Assembly: GCF_014656095.1 (NCBI RefSeq)
Contig: NZ_BNBT01000062.1
Coordinates: forward strand, 1-43,983
Reading direction: 5' to 3'
From: Streptomyces longispororuber
GTDB lineage: Bacteria; Actinomycetota; Actinomycetes; Streptomycetales; Streptomycetaceae
DNA length: 43,983 nt
The notes below the pieces were generated by a model. The model made no database searches. It was given only the letters and a program-made list of their open reading frames with translations, and was not told the DNA's origin. Every line of letters begins with the position of its first letter. Position 1 is the stretch's first letter. Positions 7,697 through 14,738 of the stretch are shown piece by piece. The position numbers and the translations under genes are program-made.

Positions 7697-8077
7697 GTGG
7701 TCGTCCTGGCGTCGTTCACCGCGCTGGGCGGGCTCGTGGCGCTGCTCGCGGGCGCGTACGGCCTGTGGCGGACCCGGCGCATCACCGAGGCAGGGGCCCT
7801 GGCGGAGGCGCTGGTCAAGGCCGTACGACAGGGCGCGGACCGGCCCACGCTGCAGTTCGAGACGGCGGACGGCCGGGTCGTGGAGGTCGGCTCCCCGGTC
7901 CCGGGGACCCGGCGGCGGCCGCTGCGGGCCGGGCAGCGGGTGCCGATCGCGTACGACGCCGACGACCCGCGCGACGTGGTGGTGCTCGGCAGCGAACGCC
8001 GCGGCCTCGACCGCGCCTTCGTCGCCGCGGGCGCGGGCCTGGTGGTCCTCGGCCTGGCCCTCGCGCTCACGGCGTGA
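7697..8077 (+). CDS. DUF3592-type membrane protein
   Basis: 126 residues: an N-terminal transmembrane helix (about 1-23, ALGGLVALLAGAYGLW), a short beta-rich soluble part with PTLQFETADGRVVEVGS and LRAGQRVPIAYDADDPRDV, and a second C-terminal helix (AAGAGLVVLGLALALTA). The V-x-Y-D-x-x-D-P segment and helix-sheet-helix layout are those of DUF3592. Function unknown. GTG start at 7697 with GGGAGGGG 13 nt upstream. The stop codon lies inside the first unit of an 18-bp tandem repeat. Confidence 0.8.
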   Translation: MVVLASFTALGGLVALLAGAYGLWRTRRITEAGALAEALVKAVRQGADRPTLQFETADGRVVEVGSPVPGTRRRPLRAGQRVPIAYDADDPRDVVVLGSERRGLDRAFVAAGAGLVVLGLALALTA

Positions 8078-8113
8078 CCCGCGCTCACGGCGTGACCCGC
8101 GCTCACGGCGTGA
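8063..8113. repeat. Three 18-bp tandem units with palindromic core
   Basis: GCGCTCACGGCGTGACCC is repeated at 8063, 8081 and 8099 (last copy truncated). Each copy contains TCACG-G-CGTGA, a near-perfect palindrome. The first copy encodes the last codons and stop of the DUF3592 gene, so the repeat seems to have grown outward from the gene end. Confidence 0.85.
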
Positions 8114-8143
8114 CGGGACCGCGGCCCCCGGCGGCCCGGAGCC

Positions 8144-8243
8144 GGTGCGCGGAGCAGGCCCGTGCGAGACGCCGTACGGTGCGCGGAGCACGCCCGTGCG
8201 AGACGCCGCACCGCACGCGGCGCATGCCCGTGCGGGGCCCGGA
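8144..8243. repeat. Three imperfect 34-bp tandem units
   Basis: Units of 34 bp begin at 8144, 8178 and 8212, sharing GGTGCGCGGAGCA and GCCCGTGCGAGACGCCG; the third is more diverged. They occupy the gap before the TPR gene. An open frame runs through them but its composition is that of repeat DNA. Confidence 0.75.
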
Positions 8244-8297
8244 ATAGGCGTGCCCGTCCGAGGCGTTGCACCGGGGAGGCAAGGGAAGGAGTCCGGC

Positions 8298-8684
8298 GTG
8301 CCCGAACGCAGTCCGGAGAGCCATGTCATCGACTTCCGCGCGGCGGAGCAGCTCCTCGCCGCACGCGACCCCCGCGGCGCGGTGAAGCTCCTCGACGAGG
8401 TCATCGCCGCCCACCCGGAGAACACGGCGGCGCGCCTGCTGCGGGCCCGCGCGTTCTTCGCCTCCGCCCAACTGCGCGCCGCCGAGCTGGAGTTCAGCAT
8501 CGTCCTGGAGCGCGAGCCGGACAACGCGTTCGCGCACTTCGCGCTGGCCCGCACCTATGAGCGCGCCGCGCGGCCCGACCAGGCCCGCCGCCACTTCCGG
8601 CTCGCGGCGGCGCTCGACCCGCAGCCCGAGTACCTGGCGGCGGCGCGGTTCGACCGGGCGGACGGCGCCGACGGCAGCACGTGA
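8298..8684 (+). CDS. Tetratricopeptide-repeat protein
   Basis: 128 residues. Contains about three TPR-like helix pairs (FRAAEQLLAARDPRGAVKLLDEVIAAHPENTAARLLRARAFFASAQLRAAELEFSIVLEREPDNAFAHFALARTYERAARPDQARRHFRLAAALDP is the core, written here only as a region spanning about residues 13-110). The canonical small/large residue pattern A-x-x-x-L and the DNAFAHFALA turn are clear. Probably a small cytosolic protein-interaction scaffold; partners unknown. The start is the GTG at 8298 because GGGAAGGAG (8283-8291) lies 6 nt upstream; an earlier in-frame start would run through the 34-bp repeats. Convergent with the DUF6343 gene. Confidence 0.85.
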   Translation: MPERSPESHVIDFRAAEQLLAARDPRGAVKLLDEVIAAHPENTAARLLRARAFFASAQLRAAELEFSIVLEREPDNAFAHFALARTYERAARPDQARRHFRLAAALDPQPEYLAAARFDRADGADGST

Positions 8685-8781
8685 GGCCCCGCCCCCCCGG
8701 CCGCCCCGCACTCCGCCCCTCCTGGCCAGGGACCCCGGTGGGCTCCCACGCGGCCCCCTCCCGGCCCCGGCGGGCCCCCGC

Positions 8782-9039
8782 TCAGGACCCCGGCGGCTCG
8801 TACGGCGGCACGTCGCGGCCCGGCTGGTAGTGCGGCCCCTGCCGGATGTGGCGCAGCACCAGGACCAGGTCGACGGTGACCACGAGCCACAGCGCGCCGC
8901 ACGCCGCCGCCCAGCCGGGGCGCCCGGCGAGCGCGAAGGCCACCGTGCCCGCAATCGTCCAGACCAAGCCCCATACGCTGAACCAGAAGCGCATGCGCAG
9001 GGGGCTGCGTGCCGTGACCGGTTCACTGCCTGTGCGCAT
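8782..9039 (-). CDS. Small membrane protein, DUF6343 type
   Basis: 85 residues with two hydrophobic helices (about 19-39 FWFSVWGLVWTIAGTVAFAL and 43-64 GWAAACGALWLVVTVDLVLV) and a proline-rich, polar C-terminus (GPHYQPGRDVPPYEPP). The N-terminal MRTGSEPVTARSPLRMR and overall layout match the short Streptomyces proteins I know as DUF6343. Function unknown. GGAGAGGTGA precedes the ATG. Divergent from the acyltransferase gene, 77 bp apart. Confidence 0.75.
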   Translation of the reverse strand: MRTGSEPVTARSPLRMRFWFSVWGLVWTIAGTVAFALAGRPGWAAACGALWLVVTVDLVLVLRHIRQGPHYQPGRDVPPYEPPGS

Positions 9040-9116
9040 CGGACGTCACCTCTCCTTCCAGGGTCCCCCCCGGCGCGGGCGGAGCGGAAGGGGCGATTCG
9101 AGGGAAGGGCGGGACC

Positions 9117-10118
9117 GTGCTGGACGTGCTGCGGGCCGCGGCGGAGAGTGACCAGGGGCTCGCCGCGTGGCTGAAGGAGCTGCGGGAGGCGGGGGAGCCG
9201 CGGACCGAGGTGGTCCTGCCGGACCCCGACGACCTGCCCGAGGTCCTGCTCGACCTGGCCGTGCCCCACGAGGACGTCAACGCGCTCGTCGCCCTGCGCG
9301 CGCACGTCCTGGGCCACGACGACACCCGCTGGCTCCTCGCACGCTGCGCCGACGCGCTCGTACGGGACCTGGGCGAGCCCGGCGGGCAGCCGCGGACGCC
9401 GGTCCTGCCGGAGGAGCTCGGCGAGCTCGGCACCTGCTTCTACGTGTTCGTGTTCCTCGCCGCGCTGCCGCACGTGCGCGCCTACCACCGCCGCCGCGGC
9501 ATACCCGACGACGTCGCCCGCCGCACCCTCGCCGACCTCGGGCGGCACATGGCCGTCCACCGCAGGGGCCACGGCGGCCGGGGCGTCCCGGTGCCCGGCT
9601 GGAACGCGCTGCACTTCCGGGGCGAGCTCTACCAGCTCGGGCGGCTGCAGTTCCAGCGGGCGCGGCTCGGCGCGCGCATGGCGGAGGCCGTCGCCCGGGA
9701 CGGCCGCGCGCTCGGCCCCGACGACCGCTGCCTGAGCGTGCACATACCCGACTTCCACGGCCCGCTCCCGCCCGCGGCGTGCGACCGGTCGGTGGCGCTC
9801 GCCCGGGACTTCTTCCGGCGCCACTTCCCCGACGAGCGCTACGAGGTCGCGGTGTGCCACTCGTGGCTCCTCGACCCCCAGTTGCGGCGCTACCTGCCCG
9901 CCGACGCGAACATCGTGCGCTTCCAGGACCGCTTCCGGCTCGTCCCCAGGGGAGCCGACGAGGAGCCGGACGACACCGTCCCCATCGGCTTCGTCTTCGG
10001 CGACCGCGACCTGCCGGTGGACCGGCTGCCCCGGCGCACCCGCGTGGAGCGCGCCGTCGGGGACCATCTGCGCGCGGGCGGCCACTGGTACGGCGGCGAC
10101 GGCTGGTTCGCGCTGTAG
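9117..10118 (+). CDS. Acyltransferase-domain protein (NAT_N / GNAT_C architecture)
   Basis: 333 residues. The helical N-terminal half (to about 125) and the C-terminal half with RDGRALGPDDRCLSVHIPD and RYEVAVCHSWLLDPQLRRYL fit the two-domain actinobacterial acyltransferases described by the NAT_N and GNAT_C families. The motif CHSWLLDP and the preceding FFRRHFPDERY are characteristic. Substrate unknown; a GNAT-like fold would use an acyl-CoA donor. GTG start at 9117, with a GGGAAGGGCGGG ribosome binding site. Followed immediately by 27-bp tandem repeats. Confidence 0.75.
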   Translation: MLDVLRAAAESDQGLAAWLKELREAGEPRTEVVLPDPDDLPEVLLDLAVPHEDVNALVALRAHVLGHDDTRWLLARCADALVRDLGEPGGQPRTPVLPEELGELGTCFYVFVFLAALPHVRAYHRRRGIPDDVARRTLADLGRHMAVHRRGHGGRGVPVPGWNALHFRGELYQLGRLQFQRARLGARMAEAVARDGRALGPDDRCLSVHIPDFHGPLPPAACDRSVALARDFFRRHFPDERYEVAVCHSWLLDPQLRRYLPADANIVRFQDRFRLVPRGADEEPDDTVPIGFVFGDRDLPVDRLPRRTRVERAVGDHLRAGGHWYGGDGWFAL

Positions 10119-10220
10119 GCGCCGTGCCCGGGGCGGAGGACGCGACGCCGTGCCCGGGGGTGGGGGCCGCGACGCCGTGCCCGGGGGCGGAGGACGCGAC
10201 GCCGGGGGCGGTGGCCGCGG
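10119..10220. repeat. 27-bp tandem repeat, about 3.7 copies
   Basis: Units based on GACGCCGTGCCCGGGGG, alternating GCGGAGGACGC and TGGGGGCCGC, begin at about 10119 (partial), 10144, 10171 and 10198 (shortened). The array starts one base after the acyltransferase stop codon and fills the gap between two convergent genes. Confidence 0.85.
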
Positions 10221-10229
10221 CCTCCGCCC

Positions 10230-10658
10230 TCACGCGTCCGAGGGACCGTCCTTCCGGCCCAGCACGCCCCGCAGCCGCTCCAGCTCGCGGCGGTCCCGCT
10301 TGGTCGGGCGGCCGGCGCCCCGGTCGCGGACGCCCGCCGGGGCCACGGCCTCGCGCGGGGGCGGCGGCGGGCTGTTGTCGACGTAGCACTCCACGGCGAC
10401 GGGCGCCCCCACGCGCTTGCGGATCAGGCGCTTGACGACCACGACCCGCTCGCGGCCCTGGGCCTGGCGCAGCCGGACCTCGTCGCCGGGCTTCACGCCG
10501 TGGGCGGGCTTGACCCGCTCGCCGTTCACCCTGACGTGGCCGCCCTTGCAGGCCGCCGCGCCCATCGACCGGCTCTTGACCAGGCGTACCGACCAGATCC
10601 AACTGTCGACGCGCACGGTGCCGCCCGCCGCGTCGCCTCCCGAAGTCTCCGAAGCCAT
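10230..10658 (-). CDS. S4-domain RNA-binding protein (Hsp15/RqcP-like)
   Basis: 142 residues. The S4 RNA-binding fold covers about residues 15-75: VRVDSWIWSVRLVKSRSMGAA, CKGGHVRVNGERVKPAHGVKPGDEVRL. This is the HslR/Hsp15 and RqcP family, whose members bind 50S-peptidyl-tRNA complexes that arise from stalled ribosomes and help rescue or tail them. The C-terminal half is basic and proline-rich (PPPPPREAVAPAGVRD, GRPTKRDRRELERL). A TAAGGT box 6 nt before the ATG suggests a leaderless mRNA. Divergent from the YfcC gene. Confidence 0.88.
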   Translation of the reverse strand: MASETSGGDAAGGTVRVDSWIWSVRLVKSRSMGAAACKGGHVRVNGERVKPAHGVKPGDEVRLRQAQGRERVVVVKRLIRKRVGAPVAVECYVDNSPPPPPREAVAPAGVRDRGAGRPTKRDRRELERLRGVLGRKDGPSDA

Positions 10659-10670
10659 GTGCCGACCTTA
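10659..10670 (-). promoter_or_regulatory. Candidate leaderless promoter -10 box of the S4 protein gene
   Basis: On the minus strand TAAGGT (10670-10665) is followed by 6 nt and the ATG; no ribosome binding site is present. Confidence 0.45.
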
Positions 10671-10736
10671 ATGCGACATCGGTGCGGGTGCCCGGGGCGA
10701 CCGGCGAGCCGTCCGTCATCCGCGTGCCACCGCACC

Positions 10737-10755
10737 CGATAATGCGGGCTTATCG
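10737..10755. promoter_or_regulatory. Perfect inverted repeat CGATAA-N7-TTATCG
   Basis: CGATAA (10737-10742) and TTATCG (10750-10755) are perfect complements separated by TGCGGGC. The 19-bp palindrome stands out by its AT content in the divergent region between the S4 gene and the YfcC gene, and has the size of a dimeric regulator's operator. The regulator is not identifiable from here. Confidence 0.55.
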
Positions 10756-10804
10756 TGGCAAAGCGTGCGCCCCAGCCGGTGCGGAGGATGCGGAGGTGCT
10801 GCCC

Positions 10805-10873
10805 ATGACGCCCCAAGAGCCCGCCCCCACGGCCGAAGGGCCGGCGGACGGCTCCCGCGGGGGCCGCGCATGA
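10805..10873 (+). CDS. Possible 22-residue upstream ORF coupled to the transporter gene
   Basis: ATG at 10805, preceded by GGAGG 9 nt upstream, opens a 22-codon frame (MTPQEPAPTAEGPADGSRGG...) whose TGA overlaps the transporter's ATG as ATGA at 10870-10873. The transporter itself has no independent Shine-Dalgarno, so this short frame could serve to deliver ribosomes by termination-reinitiation. The peptide has no recognisable similarity. It could also be coincidence. Confidence 0.4.
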   Translation: MTPQEPAPTAEGPADGSRGGRA

Positions 10874-12444
10874 GCGCCCCGCCACCCCCGCCCGGCGGCG
10901 AAGGGCCCGCGGCCGGCGGTGAAGAGCCCGCGCCCGGCGGTGAAGGGCCCGCGCCGCGGGCGAAGTTCACCTTCCCCAGCGCCCTGACCGTGCTGGTGGT
11001 CGTCACCGTGGCGGTGTGGCTGCTCGCCTTCCTCGTCCCGTCCGGGGTCTACGACCGCGACGACAAGGGTGCGCCCGTCCAGGGCAGTTACCACCGCGTC
11101 CCCGGCGACCAGTCCGTCACCGACCGGCTCGACGAGCTGTTCCTGGCGCCCGTCAACGGCCTGTACGGCGTGCGCGACCCCGAGTCCGGCCGGGTCGGGC
11201 CCGACCTCACCGGGGAGCTGTACGGCAGCGCGGGCGTGTTCCTCTTCGTCCTCGCGATCGGCGCGTTCATCACCGTCGTCTTCGCCACCGGCGCCCTCGA
11301 CCGCGGCATCGGCCGCCTCGCCCACCGGCTGCGCGAGCGCGGCGCGCTGCTCATCGCGGGCGTCATGGTGGTCTTCTCCCTCCTCGGGACGGTGGAGGGC
11401 TTCGCCGAGGAGACGCTCGGGTTCTACGGCCTGGTCGTGCCGCTGATGCTGGCCCTCGGCTACGACCGCATGACCGCCGTCGGCGTGATCATCCCGGGCG
11501 CGGGCATCGGCGTGCTGTGCTCGACCGTCAACCCGTTCGCGACGGGCGTGGCCTCCTCGGCCGCGGACGTCCCGCTCGGCGACGGCATCGTGCTGCGCGG
11601 GGTGATGTGGCTGGTCCTGACGGGGGTGACGGTCGCGTACGTCCTCCGGTACGCGCGGCGCGTACGGAAGGACCCGGGGCGCTCGCTCAGCGGCTTCCTG
11701 CCCGGCGACCGCGAGCGGGCCGGCGCCGGGCGGGCGGCCGCGGAGGCGCCGCCGCTGACCCGGCTGCACCGGACCGTGCTCGTGGTGGTCGCCCTCGTCT
11801 TCGCCTTCATGATCTTCGCGGTGGTGCCCTGGTCGAGCGCGCTGACCGGGGACGCGGACGCCGCGCCGTACGGCTTCGAACTCGGCTGGTCCTTCCCGCG
11901 GTTGGCGGCCCTGTTCCTGTGCGCGGCGGTGCTCGTGGGCCTGGTCGCCCGGATGGGGGAGCAGGAACTCAGCGCCACGGTCGTCCGCGGCGCGGCCGAC
12001 TTCCTCACGCCCGCCCTGGTGATCGTCCTGGCGCGCGGGGTCACGGCCGTCATGAACAACGCGCGGGTCACGGACACCGTGCTGCACTCGATCGAGGGCG
12101 TGGTCGAGGACACCTCGTCCGCGGTGTTCGCGGTCGCCGTGTTCCTGGTCAACCTGCCGCTGGCCTTCCTCATCCCGTCCACGTCCGGGCACGCCACGCT
12201 CGCCATGCCGATCCTCGTGCCGCTCGCGGACTTCGCCGGGGTGCCGCGGTCGGTCGTCGTCACCGCCTGGACCGCGGCCAGCGGGTGGATGAACCTGTGG
12301 GTGCCGACCACCGCCGTGACGATCGGCGGGGTGGCGCTGGCGAAGGTCGGCTACGACGCCTACCTGCGGTTCGTGTGGCCACTGCTGGCGCTGCTCGCCG
12401 TGCTCGTCTGCGGGTTCGTGGCACTGGGCGCGGTGGTGACGTGA
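10870..12444 (+). CDS. YfcC/C4-dicarboxylate carrier-type membrane transporter
   Basis: 524 residues, about 12 transmembrane segments. After a repetitive Pro/Gly/Glu N-terminus (GGEGPAAGGEEPAPGGEGPAP, about residues 8-28) comes KFTFPSALTVLVVVTVAVWLLAFLVPSGVY, the family's characteristic first helix. Further family landmarks: GSAGVFLFVLAIGAFITVVFATGALD, TVEGFAEETLGFY, IPGAGIGVLCSTVNPFATGVAS and LPLAFLIPSTSGHATLAMPI. YfcC-type carriers (PF03606) include basic amino-acid and dicarboxylate exchangers; the substrate here is open. The ATG at 10870 overlaps the stop of a 22-codon upstream frame (ATGA). The gene is divergent from the S4 protein gene and is followed by 24-bp tandem repeats. Confidence 0.88.
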   Translation: MSAPPPPPGGEGPAAGGEEPAPGGEGPAPRAKFTFPSALTVLVVVTVAVWLLAFLVPSGVYDRDDKGAPVQGSYHRVPGDQSVTDRLDELFLAPVNGLYGVRDPESGRVGPDLTGELYGSAGVFLFVLAIGAFITVVFATGALDRGIGRLAHRLRERGALLIAGVMVVFSLLGTVEGFAEETLGFYGLVVPLMLALGYDRMTAVGVIIPGAGIGVLCSTVNPFATGVASSAADVPLGDGIVLRGVMWLVLTGVTVAYVLRYARRVRKDPGRSLSGFLPGDRERAGAGRAAAEAPPLTRLHRTVLVVVALVFAFMIFAVVPWSSALTGDADAAPYGFELGWSFPRLAALFLCAAVLVGLVARMGEQELSATVVRGAADFLTPALVIVLARGVTAVMNNARVTDTVLHSIEGVVEDTSSAVFAVAVFLVNLPLAFLIPSTSGHATLAMPILVPLADFAGVPRSVVVTAWTAASGWMNLWVPTTAVTIGGVALAKVGYDAYLRFVWPLLALLAVLVCGFVALGAVVT

Positions 12445-12449
12445 CGGGC

Positions 12450-12556
12450 CGCCGTTCCCCGGGCCTGCCGGGTCGCCGTTCTTCGGGCCTGCTGGGTCGC
12501 CACGTTCCGGGCCTGCCGGGTCGCCGCGTTCCGGGCCCGCCGGGCCACCGCTCTCC
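12450..12556. repeat. 24-bp tandem repeat, about 4.5 copies
   Basis: Units CGCCGTTCCCCGGGCCTGCC plus GGGT begin at 12450, 12474, 12498, 12522 and (partial) 12546. The array starts 6 bp after the transporter stop. Read on either strand it gives 8-residue Gly/Pro/Arg repeats, but there is no sign that it is translated. Confidence 0.85.
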
Positions 12557-12707
12557 GGGTCGCGCTTCGGCTCCACCGGGTCGCAGCTTCCCGGACCCAC
12601 CGTCCACCCCCGGCGCGGTCGGCCCCGTCCGCCGCGCCCCGTTGTCCCCCGTCCTCCGCGCCCGGCCGCACCCGTCGGCCGGGCCCAGACCCTTCCCGGG
12701 AGCCCGG

Positions 12708-13688
12708 ATGTCGTTCCTGCCTGCCGCCCGCCGCCTCGTCGTCGCCGTCCTCGCGCTGGCCGCCCTCGCCGCCGCCCCGGCCCCGGCTCCCGACCGGGAC
12801 GAGGGCGACGACGACGTCTCCTTCTGGGTGAACCCGGACACCGGCGCCGCCCGGCAGGCCGCCGCGTGGAGCCGCCAGGGGCGGTTCGCCGACGCCTGGA
12901 CGCTGGCCCGCATCTCCGTACGGGCCCAGGCCGAGTGGTTCAGCCAGGACGACCCCGGACCCCGGGTGCGGTCCGTCGTCGAGCGGGCGGCCGAGGCGGA
13001 GCGCGTCCCCGTGCTCGTCGCGTACTTCGTCCCGGACCGCGACTGCGGCGCGTACTCGGCCGGGGGCGCGAGCGACGGCGACCACTACCGGCGGTGGATC
13101 GACGACTTCGCGGCCGCGCTCGGCCCGCACGGCGCGTACGTGGTCGTCGAGCCGGACGCCGTCGCGCACGCGGTGGCGGAGGACTGCGAGGGGGCCGACG
13201 ACGAGGAGCGGTACGAACTGCTCGCGTACGCCGTGGACCGGCTCAAGCGGCAGGCGGGCACCCGGGTGTACCTCGACGCCGGCAACGCCGGGTGGATCCC
13301 GCAGGTGCGCCGGCTGGTCACGCCGCTGCGGCTGGCGGGCGTCGAGCGCGCCGACGGCTTCGCCCTGAACGTGTCCAACTTCCACACCGACGAGGTGAGC
13401 GCCGCGTACGGGCACGAGCTCGCCCGGGCCCTCGGCGGCGAGCCGCACTTCGTCATCGACTCCAGCCGCAACGGCAACGGCCCGTACGAGGGCGACGAGC
13501 CGTGGTGCAATCCGCCCGGCCGCGCCCTCGGCAGGGCGCCCACGACCCGCACCGGCGACCCCGCCGTCGACGCCTACCTGTGGATCAAGCGCCCCGGCGA
13601 GTCCGACGGCACCTGCCGGGGCGGGCCCGCGGCGGGCCGGTGGTGGCCCCGGTACGCCCTGGAGCTGGCCCGCAACTCCCTGGTCTGA
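12708..13688 (+). CDS. Secreted glycoside hydrolase family 6 (endoglucanase/cellobiohydrolase)
   Basis: 326 residues. Signal peptide about 1-22 (MSFLPAARRLVVAVLALAAL, cleaved near AAAPAPAPD). GH6 motifs: LVAYFVPDRDCGAYSAGG (about 102-119), VVVEPDAVAH with the candidate catalytic Asp, VYLDAGNAGWIPQ (canonical form VYLDAGHSAW), GFALNVSNF, FVIDSSRNGNGP and WCNPPGRALG. GH6 enzymes invert the anomeric centre and cut beta-1,4-glucan. No cellulose-binding module is present. The change from H to N in DAGNAGW deserves attention but is not at the general-acid position. The ATG at 12708 follows GGGAG by 8 nt. Likely a small secreted glucan hydrolase. Confidence 0.92.
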   Translation: MSFLPAARRLVVAVLALAALAAAPAPAPDRDEGDDDVSFWVNPDTGAARQAAAWSRQGRFADAWTLARISVRAQAEWFSQDDPGPRVRSVVERAAEAERVPVLVAYFVPDRDCGAYSAGGASDGDHYRRWIDDFAAALGPHGAYVVVEPDAVAHAVAEDCEGADDEERYELLAYAVDRLKRQAGTRVYLDAGNAGWIPQVRRLVTPLRLAGVERADGFALNVSNFHTDEVSAAYGHELARALGGEPHFVIDSSRNGNGPYEGDEPWCNPPGRALGRAPTTRTGDPAVDAYLWIKRPGESDGTCRGGPAAGRWWPRYALELARNSLV

Positions 13689-13707
13689 GGCCGGTCCCGT
13701 CGGCGGG

Positions 13708-14163
13708 TCAGGGGCGCCAGACGTAGCGCACGTCCGGCACGCCCTCCTCGTTGTCGCCGTCCGTCCAGCGGTCGGCGGTGAAGCCGTGGCGCTCGTAGAA
13801 GCGCCGGGCGGGCGCGTTGACCTGGAACGTCCACAGCGACAGACCGCTCGGGGAGCGCTCCTTGGCGAGCGCGACGAAGCGGTCGCCGATGCCGCGGCCG
13901 CGCCGGTCGGGGGCGAGGTGGAGCTGGCTCAGCTCGGTGCCGTCCAGGACCATCATCCCGACCACCGCGCCCGCCTCCTCGGCGACCCACGTGGTGCCGC
14001 GCTCCACCACGTGGCGGAAGAAGTCCCGCACCTCGTCGTCGGTGTGGGCGCGCCGCACGGTCGGCAGGGCCGCGTCGTACGCGCGCAGGTAGACCTCGGC
14101 GACGGCGGGTCCTTCGGCGGCGGTGGCCGGGCGCAGGGTGACCGTCGCCGGTCCTGCCGTCAC
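13708..14163 (-). CDS. GNAT family N-acetyltransferase
   Basis: 151 residues of GNAT fold: VTLRPATAAEGPAVAEVY at the N-terminus, TTWVAEEAGAVVGMMVL in the central sheet, QLHLAPDRRGRGIGDRFV (the acetyl-CoA pyrophosphate-binding R-x-x-G-x-G loop) and VNAPARRFYERHGF. Substrate unknown. The GTG start at 14163 overlaps the TGA of the RidA gene (GTGA, 14163-14160), so the two are probably translated together. Convergent with the GH6 gene. Confidence 0.93.
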   Translation of the reverse strand: MTAGPATVTLRPATAAEGPAVAEVYLRAYDAALPTVRRAHTDDEVRDFFRHVVERGTTWVAEEAGAVVGMMVLDGTELSQLHLAPDRRGRGIGDRFVALAKERSPSGLSLWTFQVNAPARRFYERHGFTADRWTDGDNEEGVPDVRYVWRP

Positions 14164-14579
14164 GCGCCGGTGCCTTCCGGTACGACGGCCGTGGCGGTGA
14201 TCTCCACGAGCTGCCCGGGGTAGCCGAGGACCGTCACGCCGAGCAGCGTGGACGTGTGCGGCTCGGTCGCGAGCAGCCCCGAGGCGCGGACGACCGCCCA
14301 GGCCTCGCTGAGGACGCCGGGCTCGTCCCCGACGACGTACACCGTGCTCGCCACCACCTGGGACAGGTCGCTGCCGACGGCGCGCAGGGCCTCGTCGAGG
14401 TTGGCGACGACCTGCCGGGTCTGCGCCGCGACGTCGCCCGCGCCGACGAGCGCGCCGTCGGCGTCCAGCGGCACGGAACCGGCCATGAAGGCGAGCCGGG
14501 TCCCGGCCTCGACGACGGCGGCGTGGGCGTAGCCCGGGGGAGGGAAGAGGGACGGGACGACGGTGCGGTGGGTGGCCAT
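14160..14579 (-). CDS. RidA family protein (reactive enamine/imine deaminase-like)
   Basis: 139 residues of the YjgF/YER057c/UK114 family: YAHAAVVEAGTRLAFMAGSVPLD, TRQVVANLDEALRAVGSDLSQVV and STLLGVTVLGYPGQLVEITATAV. RidA hydrolyses 2-aminoacrylate and related enamines. The usual catalytic Arg in R-x-C/x near the C-terminus (position before VEI) is not present in canonical form, here GYPGQLVEITATAV, so this may be a non-deaminating subgroup. GGAGG precedes the ATG. It is upstream of and overlaps the GNAT gene. Confidence 0.9.
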   Translation of the reverse strand: MATHRTVVPSLFPPPGYAHAAVVEAGTRLAFMAGSVPLDADGALVGAGDVAAQTRQVVANLDEALRAVGSDLSQVVASTVYVVGDEPGVLSEAWAVVRASGLLATEPHTSTLLGVTVLGYPGQLVEITATAVVPEGTGA

Positions 14580-14628
14580 GGCCGCATCCTCCGGGTCCGC
14601 GCCCGCGCCCGCACCTGAATTTCACACG

Positions 14629-14694
14629 CCTCCGGCACGGCGCCGCACCCGCATGTCGCGCCCCTCCGGCACGGCGCCGCAGCCGCGTTCCGCG
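14629..14694. repeat. 33-bp direct repeat, two copies
   Basis: CCTCCGGCACGGCGCCGCA plus variable tail occurs at 14629 and 14662. Lies between the RidA start and the TolB-like gene end, in a 159-bp gap with no gene. Confidence 0.75.
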
Positions 14695-14738
14695 CGCCCC
14701 CGGCGCGTGCCGCGCCCCCGGGGCGCGCGGCGTCGGGC

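Noticed and set aside
8063..8243. CRISPR-like array
   Set aside because: Units are directly contiguous with no unique spacers and there are no cas genes.
11016..12707. In-frame upstream extension of the GH6 gene through the transporter region
   Set aside because: This part is an out-of-frame reading of the transporter; the signal peptide and ribosome binding site place the GH6 start at 12708.
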